Positions 16,157-25,131 of a DNA stretch of 64,000 nt are shown here, in pieces. Numbering within the stretch: the stretch's first letter is position 1; every line of letters begins with the position of its first letter. Location of the stretch: positions 3,658,001-3,722,000 of the forward strand of contig NZ_CP155449.1 in assembly GCF_040518285.1 (NCBI RefSeq), in the 5' to 3' direction. A program made the position numbers and the translations under genes. The DNA is from Knoellia sp. S7-12 (GTDB lineage: Bacteria; Actinomycetota; Actinomycetes; Actinomycetales; Dermatophilaceae). Under the pieces are notes generated by a model. The model made no database searches and had not been told where the DNA came from. It saw only the letters and a list, made by a program, of their open reading frames with translations.

Positions 16157-17070
16157 GCACGGCCACCGCGGAGGGTGGGGCGTCACCCGGCCCCACCCGC
16201 ATGCGGTCCAGGTCTCGCTGGGCGCCCTATCTCTTCGTCGCCCCCAACATGATCGTCTTCGCGATCTTCACAATCTATCCGGCGATCAACGGCTTCAACA
16301 TCTCCTTCTTCGACAGCCGCAACGGTCGGACGTTCGAGCCCGTCGGCACCGGGAACTACAAGCAGATCCTCGGTGACGCCGAGTTCTGGGGAGTGGTCCG
16401 CCACACCGCGATCTTCGTCATCGCCTTCGTCGTGGTGACGATGGTGCTGTCGACCGCTCTGGCTCTCATGCTCAACGCCCAGCAACGCGGTCGCGGAGTC
16501 CTGCGGGCGGCATACTTCCTGCCTGTCCTGCTCTCCCCCGTCGTCGTCGGCCTCATCTGGGGCTGGGCGCTCGAGCGCAGGGTCGGGCTCGTCAACACCA
16601 TCACTGACGCGATCGGTCTCGGCCAGCCAGGCTGGCTCATCGACCCCACCCTCGCCATGACGTGCACCGTGCTTGTCGGGGTCTGGACCCACCTCGGCTT
16701 CTATGCGCTGATCCTGCTGTCCGGACTGCAGGGCATCGACGGCAACGTCTATGAAGCAGCGACGCTCGACGGGGCCGGCACCGGGCAGACGATCCGCCTC
16801 ATCACCCTGCCGCTGCTGCGACCCACGATGCTCGTCGTCCTCATCCTGTCGACGATCGCCGGGTTCCAGGCCTTCGACTTCATCTACACGCTCACCGGTG
16901 GTGGGCCCACGGGGTCAACGACCCTCATCGTCCAATACATCTACGAACAGGCCTTCGAGTCGCCGATCCGCTACGGACTGGCGAGTGCTGCCGGCGTCAT
17001 CCTCTTCATCACGATCTTCGGGATCACGCTGCTCAACTACCTGCTCGGCCGACGTCAGGAGGCGGTGTGA
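16153..17070 (+). CDS. Sugar ABC transporter permease (MalF/UgpA type)
   Basis: This 305-residue inner-membrane permease starts at GTG 16153, overlapping the preceding stop (GTGA). Six hydrophobic segments are visible. The cytoplasmic EAA loop that docks the ATPase reads YEAATLDGAGTGQTIRLITLPLLRP. The opening RSRWAPYLFVAPNMIVFAIFTIYPA is typical of the family. No cognate ATPase is encoded in the locus, so a shared MsiK-like ATPase from elsewhere is probably used, as is common in actinobacteria. Confidence 0.93.
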   Translation: MSTATAEGGASPGPTRMRSRSRWAPYLFVAPNMIVFAIFTIYPAINGFNISFFDSRNGRTFEPVGTGNYKQILGDAEFWGVVRHTAIFVIAFVVVTMVLSTALALMLNAQQRGRGVLRAAYFLPVLLSPVVVGLIWGWALERRVGLVNTITDAIGLGQPGWLIDPTLAMTCTVLVGVWTHLGFYALILLSGLQGIDGNVYEAATLDGAGTGQTIRLITLPLLRPTMLVVLILSTIAGFQAFDFIYTLTGGGPTGSTTLIVQYIYEQAFESPIRYGLASAAGVILFITIFGITLLNYLLGRRQEAV

Positions 17071-17945
17071 GCACCGCGACCGAGACCGCATCCACGACGC
17101 CGACCCCTGTCCGCACAGGAGTCCGCAGCGCACCCAGCACGGGCACGATCATCCGCACGACCCTGCTCATCACGGGCGCGATCATCATGCTCATCCCGGT
17201 GGCCTGGGCCGTGTTGTCGTCCTTCAAGGACACCTCCGAGCTGGCGCAGCGTCCGCCGACGATCATCCCCAGGGACCCGACGTTCGCGAACTACACCGAG
17301 GCACTCACGAGCTTCAACTTCCTCACGTACTTCAAGAACAGCGTCATCGTCACCGTCGCTGCGACTGCCCTCACCCTGTTCATCAACTCGATGGCGGCGT
17401 TTGCACTCTCCAAGTACAACTTCCGAGGACGCAACGCGCTCTTCCTCCTCACCCTCGCCACGATCATGATCCCGTTGCAGGTCATCCTGCTGCCGGTCTA
17501 CCAGGTCGTCGCGAACCTCGGTCTCGTCAACAGCCTCTGGGGTCTCATCATCCCGCCGGCCGCGACGCCGACCGGTGTGTTCCTCCTGCGGCAATACATG
17601 CTGACGATCCCCGACGACCTCATCGAGGCGGCCCGGATCGACGGCGCCTCGGAGTGGCGGATCTTCTGGCGGATCATGATGCCGCTGTGTCGTCCGGCCC
17701 TTGCGGTCGTCGCGATCTTCTCGATCATCTGGCGCTGGAACGACTTCCTCTGGCCGCTGATCATCGCCCAGGACGAGAGCGTCTACACGCTGCCCGTCGC
17801 CCTGGCCCGCTTCAACGGTCAGCAGGTCGTGCCGTTCAACCTCGTGCTCGCCATGTCGGTGCTGACGATCCTTCCCGTCGTCATCATCTTCCTCGTGCTC
17901 CAGCGCCACATCCTCACCGGAATCGCCCAGACGGGACTCAAGTGA
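17067..17945 (+). CDS. Sugar ABC transporter permease (MalG/UgpE type)
   Basis: This 292-residue second permease of the importer has six membrane segments. The EAA loop is LIEAARIDGASEWRIFWRIMMPLCRPA, and the family C-terminus HILTGIAQTGLK is present. The GTG start overlaps the upstream permease stop (GTGA), and its own stop overlaps the start of the 895-residue protein in the same way. Together with the lipoprotein and first permease it forms a CUT1-family importer lacking its own ATPase. Confidence 0.93.
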   Translation: MSTATETASTTPTPVRTGVRSAPSTGTIIRTTLLITGAIIMLIPVAWAVLSSFKDTSELAQRPPTIIPRDPTFANYTEALTSFNFLTYFKNSVIVTVAATALTLFINSMAAFALSKYNFRGRNALFLLTLATIMIPLQVILLPVYQVVANLGLVNSLWGLIIPPAATPTGVFLLRQYMLTIPDDLIEAARIDGASEWRIFWRIMMPLCRPALAVVAIFSIIWRWNDFLWPLIIAQDESVYTLPVALARFNGQQVVPFNLVLAMSVLTILPVVIIFLVLQRHILTGIAQTGLK

Positions 17946-20629
17946 CTCGCACCATCCACCGCCTCGGACCCGATGGCGTGATCCTCGACTGGCTCGTCGG
18001 ACCCGTGTGGGAGGCGCCGTGCACGAGCCTCGATGACGTCGTGTCGCCCGACGGTTCGCCGTGGGACGAGGACGGCCGACCCGGTCGGTGGAGACTCACG
18101 AACGGCCCGGACGTCGCTGTCGTCAAGGACGCCCTGTATGCCGTCCGCTCCCCTGCCGTGCCGCCGTCACCTCCGACCCTGGACGGGGCCGAAGGGGTTG
18201 GCTTCACGTGGCCCTCACCGTTCGTGCCCGGCGAGGAACTGGCTGGGACCTGGGAACGACACCGGACGGCATACGACGGAGTCATCGAGCGGAGCACATT
18301 CCGCTACACCCCGACCGAGCGCGCGTTCGTGGCGGCGACCCGGCTCGAGGTCGACCAGCCCGAGGTGCGTCGCCTGATCGTGCAGAGCACCGGCCCGCTG
18401 CGGGTGTGGCTGCGCGGTGAGCTCGTGCTCGACCACACGGAATTCGGCTACATGCAGCCGTGGACTCAGGTCGTCGAGACCCTCCTGCCCTCGGGGACGA
18501 GCGACCTCGTGATTGCGTCCTGGAACGTGGCCCTGCGCGAAGTGCGTCAGACCGTCTCGGTCCGGGTCGATGGGCTGCCCCTGCGCGTCGTCATCCCTTC
18601 CGACGGCGCGGACGAGCACCGCGACAGCGTCGGAGAGGGACTCCTCGATGCCGTGACGGTGCGGCAGTGGGAGACGACCGATGGCGTCGCAACGCTGCAC
18701 GGGCCGCCCGGACTTCGCGTGCGGGTCGACGTCGGCGAGCACACGGTCCCGGCGATCACCTTCGACGACAACGGTGCTGCCGACGTCCCGCTCGTCGCCG
18801 CCGACGCCGACAGCTCGCAGGCCTCGATGCTCGGCACGGGCGAGGTCACGCTCACTGTGCGGATCGACGACGACGTATGCCGTTCGCGACGAGACCTGCT
18901 CGTCGGTCACCTTCCGTGGCAGCAGCGACACGAACCCGAGGGGTCGCCCGGGGTCTGGCGCACGGAGCTGCTCGAGCACGTGCGCGGACGCAGCGGCTCG
19001 GCTCGAGCCCTCGCCCGCCACACACTCGCGCCCGACGACGGTGCTGTTGCCGTCCTCCCCGAGGACCTGGTCGCCGCGCTCGGCTTCATCACGAGCCGGT
19101 CGGACTGTGCTGACTTCGAAGCTGTGGGACTCATGCTCCTGTGGCACCGGGTGCCCGAAGCGCAGTGGGATCCGTCAGCGCGCGCCTCGGTTCGCGAGGC
19201 CCTGCTCGACTTCAAGTACTGGATCGACCAACCCGGCAATGACGCCATGTGCTATTTCACCGAGAACCACCAGATGGTGTGGCACACCGCCGAAACCCTT
19301 GTGGGAGAGGCGTTCTCGGAAGAGAAGTTCAGCAACACCGGCTGGACCGGCGCCGAGCACGCCGACCACGGTCGCGAGCGGGCTCGGGCCTGGATCGACC
19401 GCAAGCTCACCTCCGGGTTCAGCGAGTTCGACTCCAACGCCTACCTGGCCATCGATGCGCTCGCCCTCGTCGCGCTCGTCGACCATGCCGCCGACGAGGA
19501 CCTGCGACGTCGCGCCGAAGCCCTCCTCGACAAGATCCTGCTCACCCTGGCCAGCAACTCGTGGCGAGGGAACCACGGGTCGGCCCACGGCCGCAGCTAC
19601 ACCCCCACCCTCCGGGCCTCCTGTCTCGAGGAGACCGCGTCGATCATGTGGCTCTTCTGGGGAATGGGCGCCCTCAACGAGGCGACGCTGCCGGCCACCG
19701 CCCTGGCGACGAGCACGGCATACGTTCTCCCCGAGGCGATCCGGGCGATCGCTTCCGAACCCGAAAACGAGTGGACCGGCACCCAGCACTACCGCGGCGA
19801 ATATGCGATGGAGCGCGACCTGCTCACGCGCAGCTATGCCTCGACGGTCGTTGTCCGTCGCGGTCCAGGCGGGATGGTGTCGTCGGTGCAGGACTACCGC
19901 GTGGGTCTGCCCGGTCTGCAGGAGCACATCTGGGGCATCACCCTCCCCGGCTCGCTGCAGGTGTGGGCGACGAACCCTGCTGCGGCAAACCACGGCTCGC
20001 ACACCCGGCCGAGCGGCTGGGTCGGGCACCGGGTCCTCCCTCGCGTCCGTCAGCACGATCGCACCGTCATCGCGCTGCACCGTGGGGACGAGCTCGCAGA
20101 GCGGGTGCATCTGTGGTTCCCCGCAGCCCGCTTCGACGAGTGGCAGGAGCAGGGCGACTGGCTCGTCGGACGCAAGGCCGACGGGCTCGTCGCGGTCGCT
20201 TCACCCGGCGGGTTCGCCCCGACGACGTCGGGTGACGAGGCGTGGCAGCGCTGGGTCCCCCGCGAGGCTCCGCTGCTCGTCGCGGTGCACGCCCACACGG
20301 GCAAGTTCGCCGGACTCAACGAGTTCGTCTCGTCGCTGCCCGACCTCACCTGGCGGATCGAGGACAGTGGCGTGCTGGTGCAACCCAGCAGCTCGCCCAC
20401 GCTCGAGCTCGCCTGGACCGGTCCGTTCCTCGTCGACGACCGGCCTGTCGACGTGGAGGCCGGGCTCCCCGTCGTTGCGCCCCACATCGCGAACCCGGCC
20501 ACGACAGTGGCGGCCGCGACCGACCGCGTGCGCGTCGTCTGGGGTGACGAGCGGCTCGAGATCGACCCCGTTGCCGGACGACGCCTGACTCCTGCGAGCG
20601 GCATTGACGGTGGATCACATGGCGGCTGA
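17942..20629 (+). CDS. Unrecognised 895-residue alpha-toroid-like protein, candidate intracellular uronyl lyase or hydrolase
   Basis: I cannot place this large protein in a named CAZyme family. There is no signal peptide, so it should be cytoplasmic. Residues 1-330 are beta-rich, including WLVGPVWEAPC. A helical central domain (about 380-700) carries ENHQ (441-444), GFSEFDSNAY (492-501) and NHGSAHGRSY (544-553). These resemble motifs of an uncharacterised actinobacterial/fungal toroid family. The C-terminal third is again beta-rich, a layout like heparinase or chondroitinase-type lyases. The start is GTG 17942, overlapping the permease stop; a longer open frame upstream lies over the permease genes and is rejected. 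Position between importer and GH88/105 argues for cleaving imported uronyl oligosaccharide. Confidence 0.75.
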   Translation: MTRTIHRLGPDGVILDWLVGPVWEAPCTSLDDVVSPDGSPWDEDGRPGRWRLTNGPDVAVVKDALYAVRSPAVPPSPPTLDGAEGVGFTWPSPFVPGEELAGTWERHRTAYDGVIERSTFRYTPTERAFVAATRLEVDQPEVRRLIVQSTGPLRVWLRGELVLDHTEFGYMQPWTQVVETLLPSGTSDLVIASWNVALREVRQTVSVRVDGLPLRVVIPSDGADEHRDSVGEGLLDAVTVRQWETTDGVATLHGPPGLRVRVDVGEHTVPAITFDDNGAADVPLVAADADSSQASMLGTGEVTLTVRIDDDVCRSRRDLLVGHLPWQQRHEPEGSPGVWRTELLEHVRGRSGSARALARHTLAPDDGAVAVLPEDLVAALGFITSRSDCADFEAVGLMLLWHRVPEAQWDPSARASVREALLDFKYWIDQPGNDAMCYFTENHQMVWHTAETLVGEAFSEEKFSNTGWTGAEHADHGRERARAWIDRKLTSGFSEFDSNAYLAIDALALVALVDHAADEDLRRRAEALLDKILLTLASNSWRGNHGSAHGRSYTPTLRASCLEETASIMWLFWGMGALNEATLPATALATSTAYVLPEAIRAIASEPENEWTGTQHYRGEYAMERDLLTRSYASTVVVRRGPGGMVSSVQDYRVGLPGLQEHIWGITLPGSLQVWATNPAAANHGSHTRPSGWVGHRVLPRVRQHDRTVIALHRGDELAERVHLWFPAARFDEWQEQGDWLVGRKADGLVAVASPGGFAPTTSGDEAWQRWVPREAPLLVAVHAHTGKFAGLNEFVSSLPDLTWRIEDSGVLVQPSSSPTLELAWTGPFLVDDRPVDVEAGLPVVAPHIANPATTVAAATDRVRVVWGDERLEIDPVAGRRLTPASGIDGGSHGG

Positions 20630-21722
20630 CGACACGGACAACGCCCGCCTGGCGGCCCCGCCCCGACCGGCATGGGCGGTCGAGGCGACGACTCCCCTCA
20701 ATCTCCACCGGGTGGCGCACGAGGTCGCGGCAGCCACGTGGCGACTCGGGCTGCGCCGATGGTTCTGGGGGGAGGGTGTCTGCCTCCTTGGGCTCGTCCG
20801 CGCTGCCGAGGCCTTCCACGATCCCGTGCCCCCGGCGGTGCTCGACTGGTATGACACCCACCTCGCCGACCCTTCGGCCGACCCCACCGCACTCCTCGAC
20901 CACGTCAACGAGGTTGCCCCCGGCGCAGCGGCAGTCCACCTGATCACGCACGCCGAACGGACGGCATACCTGCCCGCCCTGGATCGCCTCGAGAAGTGGA
21001 CCCGTCGGCCCGAGGTGACCCGCGACGCCACCGGCGCGATCGAGCACTGGCCGGGTGGGGTGTGGGCCGACACGATGGTCATGGTCGGAGCGTTCCTCCT
21101 GCGTCTCGGCGAGCAGCGCCGCGACGGTGACCTCGTCGCCGAGGGCGTGGCACAGGTGCTCGCCCACGCCGAGGTGCTGCAGGCCGACAACGGCCTCTTT
21201 GTCCACGGATCACACCACGGTCAGGCCATCCCCTGCCACTGGGGACGGGCCAACGCGTGGGCTGCCCTGGCCCTGGTGGAGGCTCTCGAGGTCGACCGTG
21301 ACCTCGTCGACCCCGACTCGCGCGATGAGCTCAGGCGTCGACTGGACGAACAGCTGTCGGCGTTGGCCCGCGTCCAGCCTGAGCACGGGATCTGGGACGT
21401 CCTCGTGGACGGACACCCCGAGACCGCGGGGATCATCGAGTCCTCGGCCGCAGCGGGGATCGCGGCCGCGATGCTCCGCTCGGTTCCGCTGCTTGGCACC
21501 GACCGCTATGCCGCGCCGGGTTGGCTCGCGCTGCGCGGCGTCGTCGGACAGGTCGACGACGGGGTGCTCACCAGGGTCAGCGCCGGGACCGTTCTCCAGC
21601 TGATTCCCTTTGGCTACAGCGTGATTCGCGACGACCGACCCCAGCCCTGGGGCCAAGGGCTCCTCCTGCTCGCCCTCGCCGCAGCGGGCGACGCGCTGGC
21701 CCGTGGAGAGTCCGTGCGATGA
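20619..21722 (+). CDS. GH88/GH105 unsaturated uronyl hydrolase
   Basis: This 367-residue (alpha/alpha)6-barrel glycosidase of the Glyco_hydro_88 superfamily has no signal peptide. These enzymes hydrate the 4,5 double bond of a terminal unsaturated uronate to release 5-keto-4-deoxyuronate. The conserved WADTMVMVGAFLLR holds the probable catalytic Asp151, and CHWGRANAWAALALVEAL and ESSAAAGIAAAM are family motifs. GH105 (rhamnogalacturonyl) and GH88 (glucuronyl) cannot be separated by eye. The ATG at 20619, preceded by GGTGGA, overlaps the 895-residue gene by 11 bases. Its product feeds KduI and KduD. Confidence 0.88.
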   Translation: MAADDTDNARLAAPPRPAWAVEATTPLNLHRVAHEVAAATWRLGLRRWFWGEGVCLLGLVRAAEAFHDPVPPAVLDWYDTHLADPSADPTALLDHVNEVAPGAAAVHLITHAERTAYLPALDRLEKWTRRPEVTRDATGAIEHWPGGVWADTMVMVGAFLLRLGEQRRDGDLVAEGVAQVLAHAEVLQADNGLFVHGSHHGQAIPCHWGRANAWAALALVEALEVDRDLVDPDSRDELRRRLDEQLSALARVQPEHGIWDVLVDGHPETAGIIESSAAAGIAAAMLRSVPLLGTDRYAAPGWLALRGVVGQVDDGVLTRVSAGTVLQLIPFGYSVIRDDRPQPWGQGLLLLALAAAGDALARGESVR

Positions 21723-22645
21723 CTCCTCCGACGATCCTGTGCTGTGGTGAGCCGCTCGTCGTGCTGACGCCACACTGTGGCGAGGACCTTGTCACGGCTC
21801 ATGAGCTGTCGATCGGGGTGGCTGGCGCCGAGCTCAACGTCGCGCTCCACCTCGCCCGGCTCGGTCTGGATGTGCGCTTCGCCGGTGCGCTGGGGGCGGA
21901 TCCGTTCGGCGAGCGCATCCGCAGCGCCTTCGTCGCCGAGGGGGTCGATGACCGTGCACTGCACGCAGTGGAGGATCGGCCCACTGGCGTCTACTTCAAG
22001 CAAACTGCTGGCGAGGCTGGCGACGGCAGCAGCGTGCACTACTACCGCGACGGTTCGGCCGCTGCCGGCGCCTGGCCGCTCACGACCGAGGACCTTGCCT
22101 CGGTCGGGCACGTCCATGTCACCGGCGTGGCGGCAGCAGTGTCGGATGACTTCCTCGCGCGGCTTGAGTCGCTGACCTCTCCTGAGCGGACCTGGACGGT
22201 CTCGTTCGATGTCAACCATCGCCCTGCCCTTTGGCCGTCCGGTTCGGCGGGCGAGGTTCTGCTCAGGATCGCGCGCCGCTGCGACATCGTGCTGGTCGGG
22301 CTGGACGAGGCCACAGAGGTGTGGGGAGCGCAGACGCCTGACGCGATCCGCAAGCTCCTGCCCGACGTTGGCGAGATCGTCGTCAAGGACGGTGCCCACC
22401 CGGCGTCGGTCTGGGTTGACGGGGCGTGGTCGACGAGCGAGCCCGTGCCGGTGATCGTCGTGGAACTGGTCGGCGCCGGCGATGCCTTCGCCGCGGCATA
22501 CCTCGCCTCACGACTGTTGGGGCACGGTCCGGGAGCGTCGATGCAGGCCGGCCACGTCCTCGCCGCGCACGTCATCTCGGAGACGGGTGACCAGGGTTCG
22601 GCGGACGCCGAGGCCTACGCCCAGATCCGAGAGATCCTTGGCTGA
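21719..22645 (+). CDS. kdgK: PfkB family sugar kinase, probable KDG kinase
   Basis: This 308-residue ribokinase/PfkB-family kinase probably phosphorylates 2-keto-3-deoxygluconate to KDPG, the substrate of the eda product. The N-terminal Gly motif reads GVAGAELNVALHLARLG. The C-terminal signature is VELVGAGDAFAAAYL with catalytic Asp in GAGD, and NHRPALWP is typical of KDG kinases. It overlaps the hydrolase gene by ATGA and ends the plus-strand operon. The substrate assignment leans on the kduI/kduD/eda context; a fructokinase-like specificity is the alternative. Confidence 0.87.
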   Translation: MTPPTILCCGEPLVVLTPHCGEDLVTAHELSIGVAGAELNVALHLARLGLDVRFAGALGADPFGERIRSAFVAEGVDDRALHAVEDRPTGVYFKQTAGEAGDGSSVHYYRDGSAAAGAWPLTTEDLASVGHVHVTGVAAAVSDDFLARLESLTSPERTWTVSFDVNHRPALWPSGSAGEVLLRIARRCDIVLVGLDEATEVWGAQTPDAIRKLLPDVGEIVVKDGAHPASVWVDGAWSTSEPVPVIVVELVGAGDAFAAAYLASRLLGHGPGASMQAGHVLAAHVISETGDQGSADAEAYAQIREILG

Positions 22646-22655
22646 GCCGACTTCG

Positions 22656-23426
22656 TCAGGCCGGGCTGGGGCGGTGGGCTCCGCGCGACTGCCGACGGAC
22701 GAGCGGGCGCGGGAGGATCCGCAGGGCCGTGACGATCGCCTTGTACCGGCGGCCCGGCACGGACACGACCTTGCCCTTGCCGACGTCGGCGAGGGCATCG
22801 CGGACGAGTCGCGGCGCGTCGAGCCACATGAACTCGGGCATCTTGGACATGTCGACGTCGGCGCGCTGGTGGAACTCCGTGTGGGTGAAGCCGGGGCAGA
22901 GCGCCGTCACCGTCACTCCGCTCCCGGCGAGCTCTGCCGCCAGCCCCTCGCTGAAGACGGTCACGAACGACTTGTTGGCGCTGTAGGGGCCGGCCGCCAT
23001 GAACGACGCCACGGACGACACGTTGACGATCGCGCCGCGATCCCGCACCCGCATGGCCTTCCCCGCGGCGTGGGAGAGCACGAGCACCGCCCGAGTGAGG
23101 ACATCGAACACGGCCTCTTCGGCGGCGACGTCGTTGTCGAGAAACCGCTTCTTGAGGGAGTAGCCGGCGTTGTTGACGAGGATGTCCACGGGCCTGTCAG
23201 TGGACGCGACCCGGTCGGCCACCTTCCCCAGTTGGTCCCGGGCGCTGAGGTCGGCGCCGAGCACCTCCACGTCCACGCCGTGAGCAGTTCTCAACTCCTC
23301 GGCCAAGGCCTCGAGACGCGCCACGTCGCGGGCGACGAGGACGAGGTCGTCGCCACGGGCGGCGAGCTGAAGGGCGAATTCGCGGCCGATGCCGGCGGTG
23401 GCGCCGGTGACAAGTGCGGTGGTCAT
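22656..23426 (-). CDS. SDR family oxidoreductase
   Basis: This 256-residue protein is a classical short-chain dehydrogenase of the DltE/YdfG-like group. It has TGATAGIG for cofactor, NNAGYS, the catalytic Ser in VNVSSVASF and YSANKSF as YxxxK. The C-terminal extension (RRYKAIVTALRILPRPLVRRQSR) is basic and hydrophobic, possibly a peripheral membrane anchor. The ATG at 23426 was chosen; the longer open frame upstream lies across xthA. It converges on the KDG kinase gene with a 10-base gap and is unlikely to belong to that operon. Confidence 0.88.
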   Translation of the reverse strand: MTTALVTGATAGIGREFALQLAARGDDLVLVARDVARLEALAEELRTAHGVDVEVLGADLSARDQLGKVADRVASTDRPVDILVNNAGYSLKKRFLDNDVAAEEAVFDVLTRAVLVLSHAAGKAMRVRDRGAIVNVSSVASFMAAGPYSANKSFVTVFSEGLAAELAGSGVTVTALCPGFTHTEFHQRADVDMSKMPEFMWLDAPRLVRDALADVGKGKVVSVPGRRYKAIVTALRILPRPLVRRQSRGAHRPSPA

Positions 23427-23448
23427 GTCACAGACCTTAAGCACTGCG

Positions 23449-23464
23449 CCTACCCGTGGGTAGG
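23449..23464. promoter_or_regulatory. Perfect palindrome between SDR and xthA
   Basis: CCTACCC-GT-GGGTAGG has seven-base perfect arms around a two-base centre. It lies in the 43-base divergent gap, immediately before the xthA GTG. A TAGGGT hexamer (23461-23466) in its right arm could serve as the xthA -10, so a protein bound here would block xthA. No candidate regulator is nearby. Confidence 0.45.
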
Positions 23465-23469
23465 GTGAG

Positions 23470-24261
23470 GTGGTGCGCATCGCCACCTGGAACGTCAACT
23501 CCATCCGCTCACGCATCGACCGTGTCGAGGCGTGGCTGCAACGCACCGACGTCGACGTCCTGGCAATCCAGGAGACGAAGTGCCGCGAGGACCAGTTCCC
23601 GCATGATCGCTTCGAAGCCATGGGGTATGCCGTGGCGCACCACGGTCTGAGCCAGTGGAACGGCGTCGCGATCGTGTCCCGTGTGGGTCTCGACGACGTG
23701 AGCCACGGCTTCCCGGACCCACCCCACTGGGGTGAGCCAGCCGTTGCGGAGGCGCGCGCGATCGGCGCCACGTGCAACGGCATCCGCCTCTGGTCGCTCT
23801 ATGTCCCCAACGGGCGCGCCCTCGATGACCCCCACATGCACTACAAGCTGGCCTGGCTCGAGCAACTCCGCGTCCACACCGCCGCCTGGGCCGCTGAGGG
23901 CACGCCGTTCGCCCTCATGGGTGACTGGAACATCGCACCGCAGGACGAGGACGTCTGGTCGATGGAGTACTACCTCGACAAGAGCCACGTCAGCCCGCCC
24001 GAGCGCGCCGCCTTCCAAGCCGTGCTCGACGCCGGCGTCAGCGACGTCGTCCGTCCCCACACGTCGGAGCCGGGCACCTTCACCTACTGGGACTACCAGC
24101 GCCTCGCCTTCCAGAAGCGGCGCGGCATGCGGATCGACTTCATCCTCGCCTCGGACCCGCTCGCCCAGCGGGTGCGCGGCGCAGCGATCGACCGCGAGGA
24201 ACGCAAGGGCAAGGGCGCGAGTGATCATGCTCCCGTCGTCATCGAGGTGGAGAACGCATGA
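23470..24261 (+). CDS. xthA: Exodeoxyribonuclease III
   Basis: This 263-residue AP endonuclease/3'-exonuclease of the EEP fold acts in base excision repair. It has the opening RIATWNVNSIRSR, metal-binding Glu in IQETKCRED, GDWNIAPQDEDVW, and the C-terminal catalytic SDHAPVVIEVE. Two consecutive GTG codons (23470 and 23473) could initiate; GGTGAGG lies just upstream. The next gene overlaps its stop by ATGA. Length is normal. Confidence 0.94.
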   Translation: MVRIATWNVNSIRSRIDRVEAWLQRTDVDVLAIQETKCREDQFPHDRFEAMGYAVAHHGLSQWNGVAIVSRVGLDDVSHGFPDPPHWGEPAVAEARAIGATCNGIRLWSLYVPNGRALDDPHMHYKLAWLEQLRVHTAAWAAEGTPFALMGDWNIAPQDEDVWSMEYYLDKSHVSPPERAAFQAVLDAGVSDVVRPHTSEPGTFTYWDYQRLAFQKRRGMRIDFILASDPLAQRVRGAAIDREERKGKGASDHAPVVIEVENA

Positions 24262-25130
24262 GTAGCACGACCCTGACCAGACGCACCCTGTCGATCCCGG
24301 CCGCGAACGGCGGGAACCTCTCGGCAACCGAGTTCCTCCCGGCAACCACGCCGGACCCGGACGCACCTACCGTCGTGCTGGCCCACGGCTGGACCCTCGC
24401 ACGCGAGAGCTGGGAGCCGCTCGTGCGAGAACTCCAGTCGCACAGGGCTGTTCGCGTCATCACCTATGACCAGCGCGGGCATGGACGCTCCACCTGGGGT
24501 TCGGTCAAGGCCCAGCCGATCAAGGCACTGGCCGACGACCTCGCCACCGTCATCGCGGCAACAGCACCCGCCGGGACACTCGTGCTCGGCGGCCACTCCA
24601 TGGGTGGCATGACGATCCTGGCGTACGCCGGCGCGCACAGTTCCGATTTCCGTGAGCGTGTCCGTGGGGTGGCCCTCATCTCGACGACGGCCTCGATCGA
24701 CGGCCGCCCGGAGGTCCGGGGCGAGGCTCTCGCGATGTCGATTGCGGCGCGAGTTCCGTTGCTGCGCACTGGATTCTTCGTCCCCGGTCGGGTCCTGCGC
24801 GACCTCAACTTCGGCGAGAGCCCCGACAAGGGCAGCGTCCGCGACACCACGCGTCTCATGGGCAGGACGTCACTCGCGACGACGGGTCGCTACTTCGCCT
24901 CGATCCGCGACCACGACGAGACCGAGGCGCTGGCCGAGTTCGCGCAGATCCCCACGCACATCCTCGTCGGGACCGAGGACCGGCTGACCCCGGTCCGGTG
25001 GGCACGCAGTCTGCACGACGGCATACCCGGCTCGCAGTTGACGGTCCTGCCCGGCAAGGGACACATGCTCACGCACGAGGCGACCGACGTCGTGGCCGAC
25101 GCAATCATCGGGCTGGTCGACCAGCGCTGA
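24258..25130 (+). CDS. Alpha/beta fold hydrolase
   Basis: This 290-residue cytoplasmic hydrolase has the oxyanion-hole HGW in VVLAHGWTLARESW, the nucleophile elbow GHSMGG, the acid Asp in LVGTEDRLTP and the catalytic His in LPGKGHMLTHE. The pattern resembles bacterial haloperoxidase/esterase-type hydrolases; substrate cannot be inferred. It is translationally coupled to xthA (ATGA overlap), a pairing without obvious functional link. It converges on the S51 peptidase gene with a one-base gap. Confidence 0.9.
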   Translation: MSSTTLTRRTLSIPAANGGNLSATEFLPATTPDPDAPTVVLAHGWTLARESWEPLVRELQSHRAVRVITYDQRGHGRSTWGSVKAQPIKALADDLATVIAATAPAGTLVLGGHSMGGMTILAYAGAHSSDFRERVRGVALISTTASIDGRPEVRGEALAMSIAARVPLLRTGFFVPGRVLRDLNFGESPDKGSVRDTTRLMGRTSLATTGRYFASIRDHDETEALAEFAQIPTHILVGTEDRLTPVRWARSLHDGIPGSQLTVLPGKGHMLTHEATDVVADAIIGLVDQR

Positions 25131-25131
25131 C

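Noticed and set aside
16751..17941. The 397 codons that extend the 895-residue gene upstream
   Set aside because: They overlap two full-length permease genes in another frame and encode compositionally biased sequence. GTG 17942 has a proper overlap with the permease stop.
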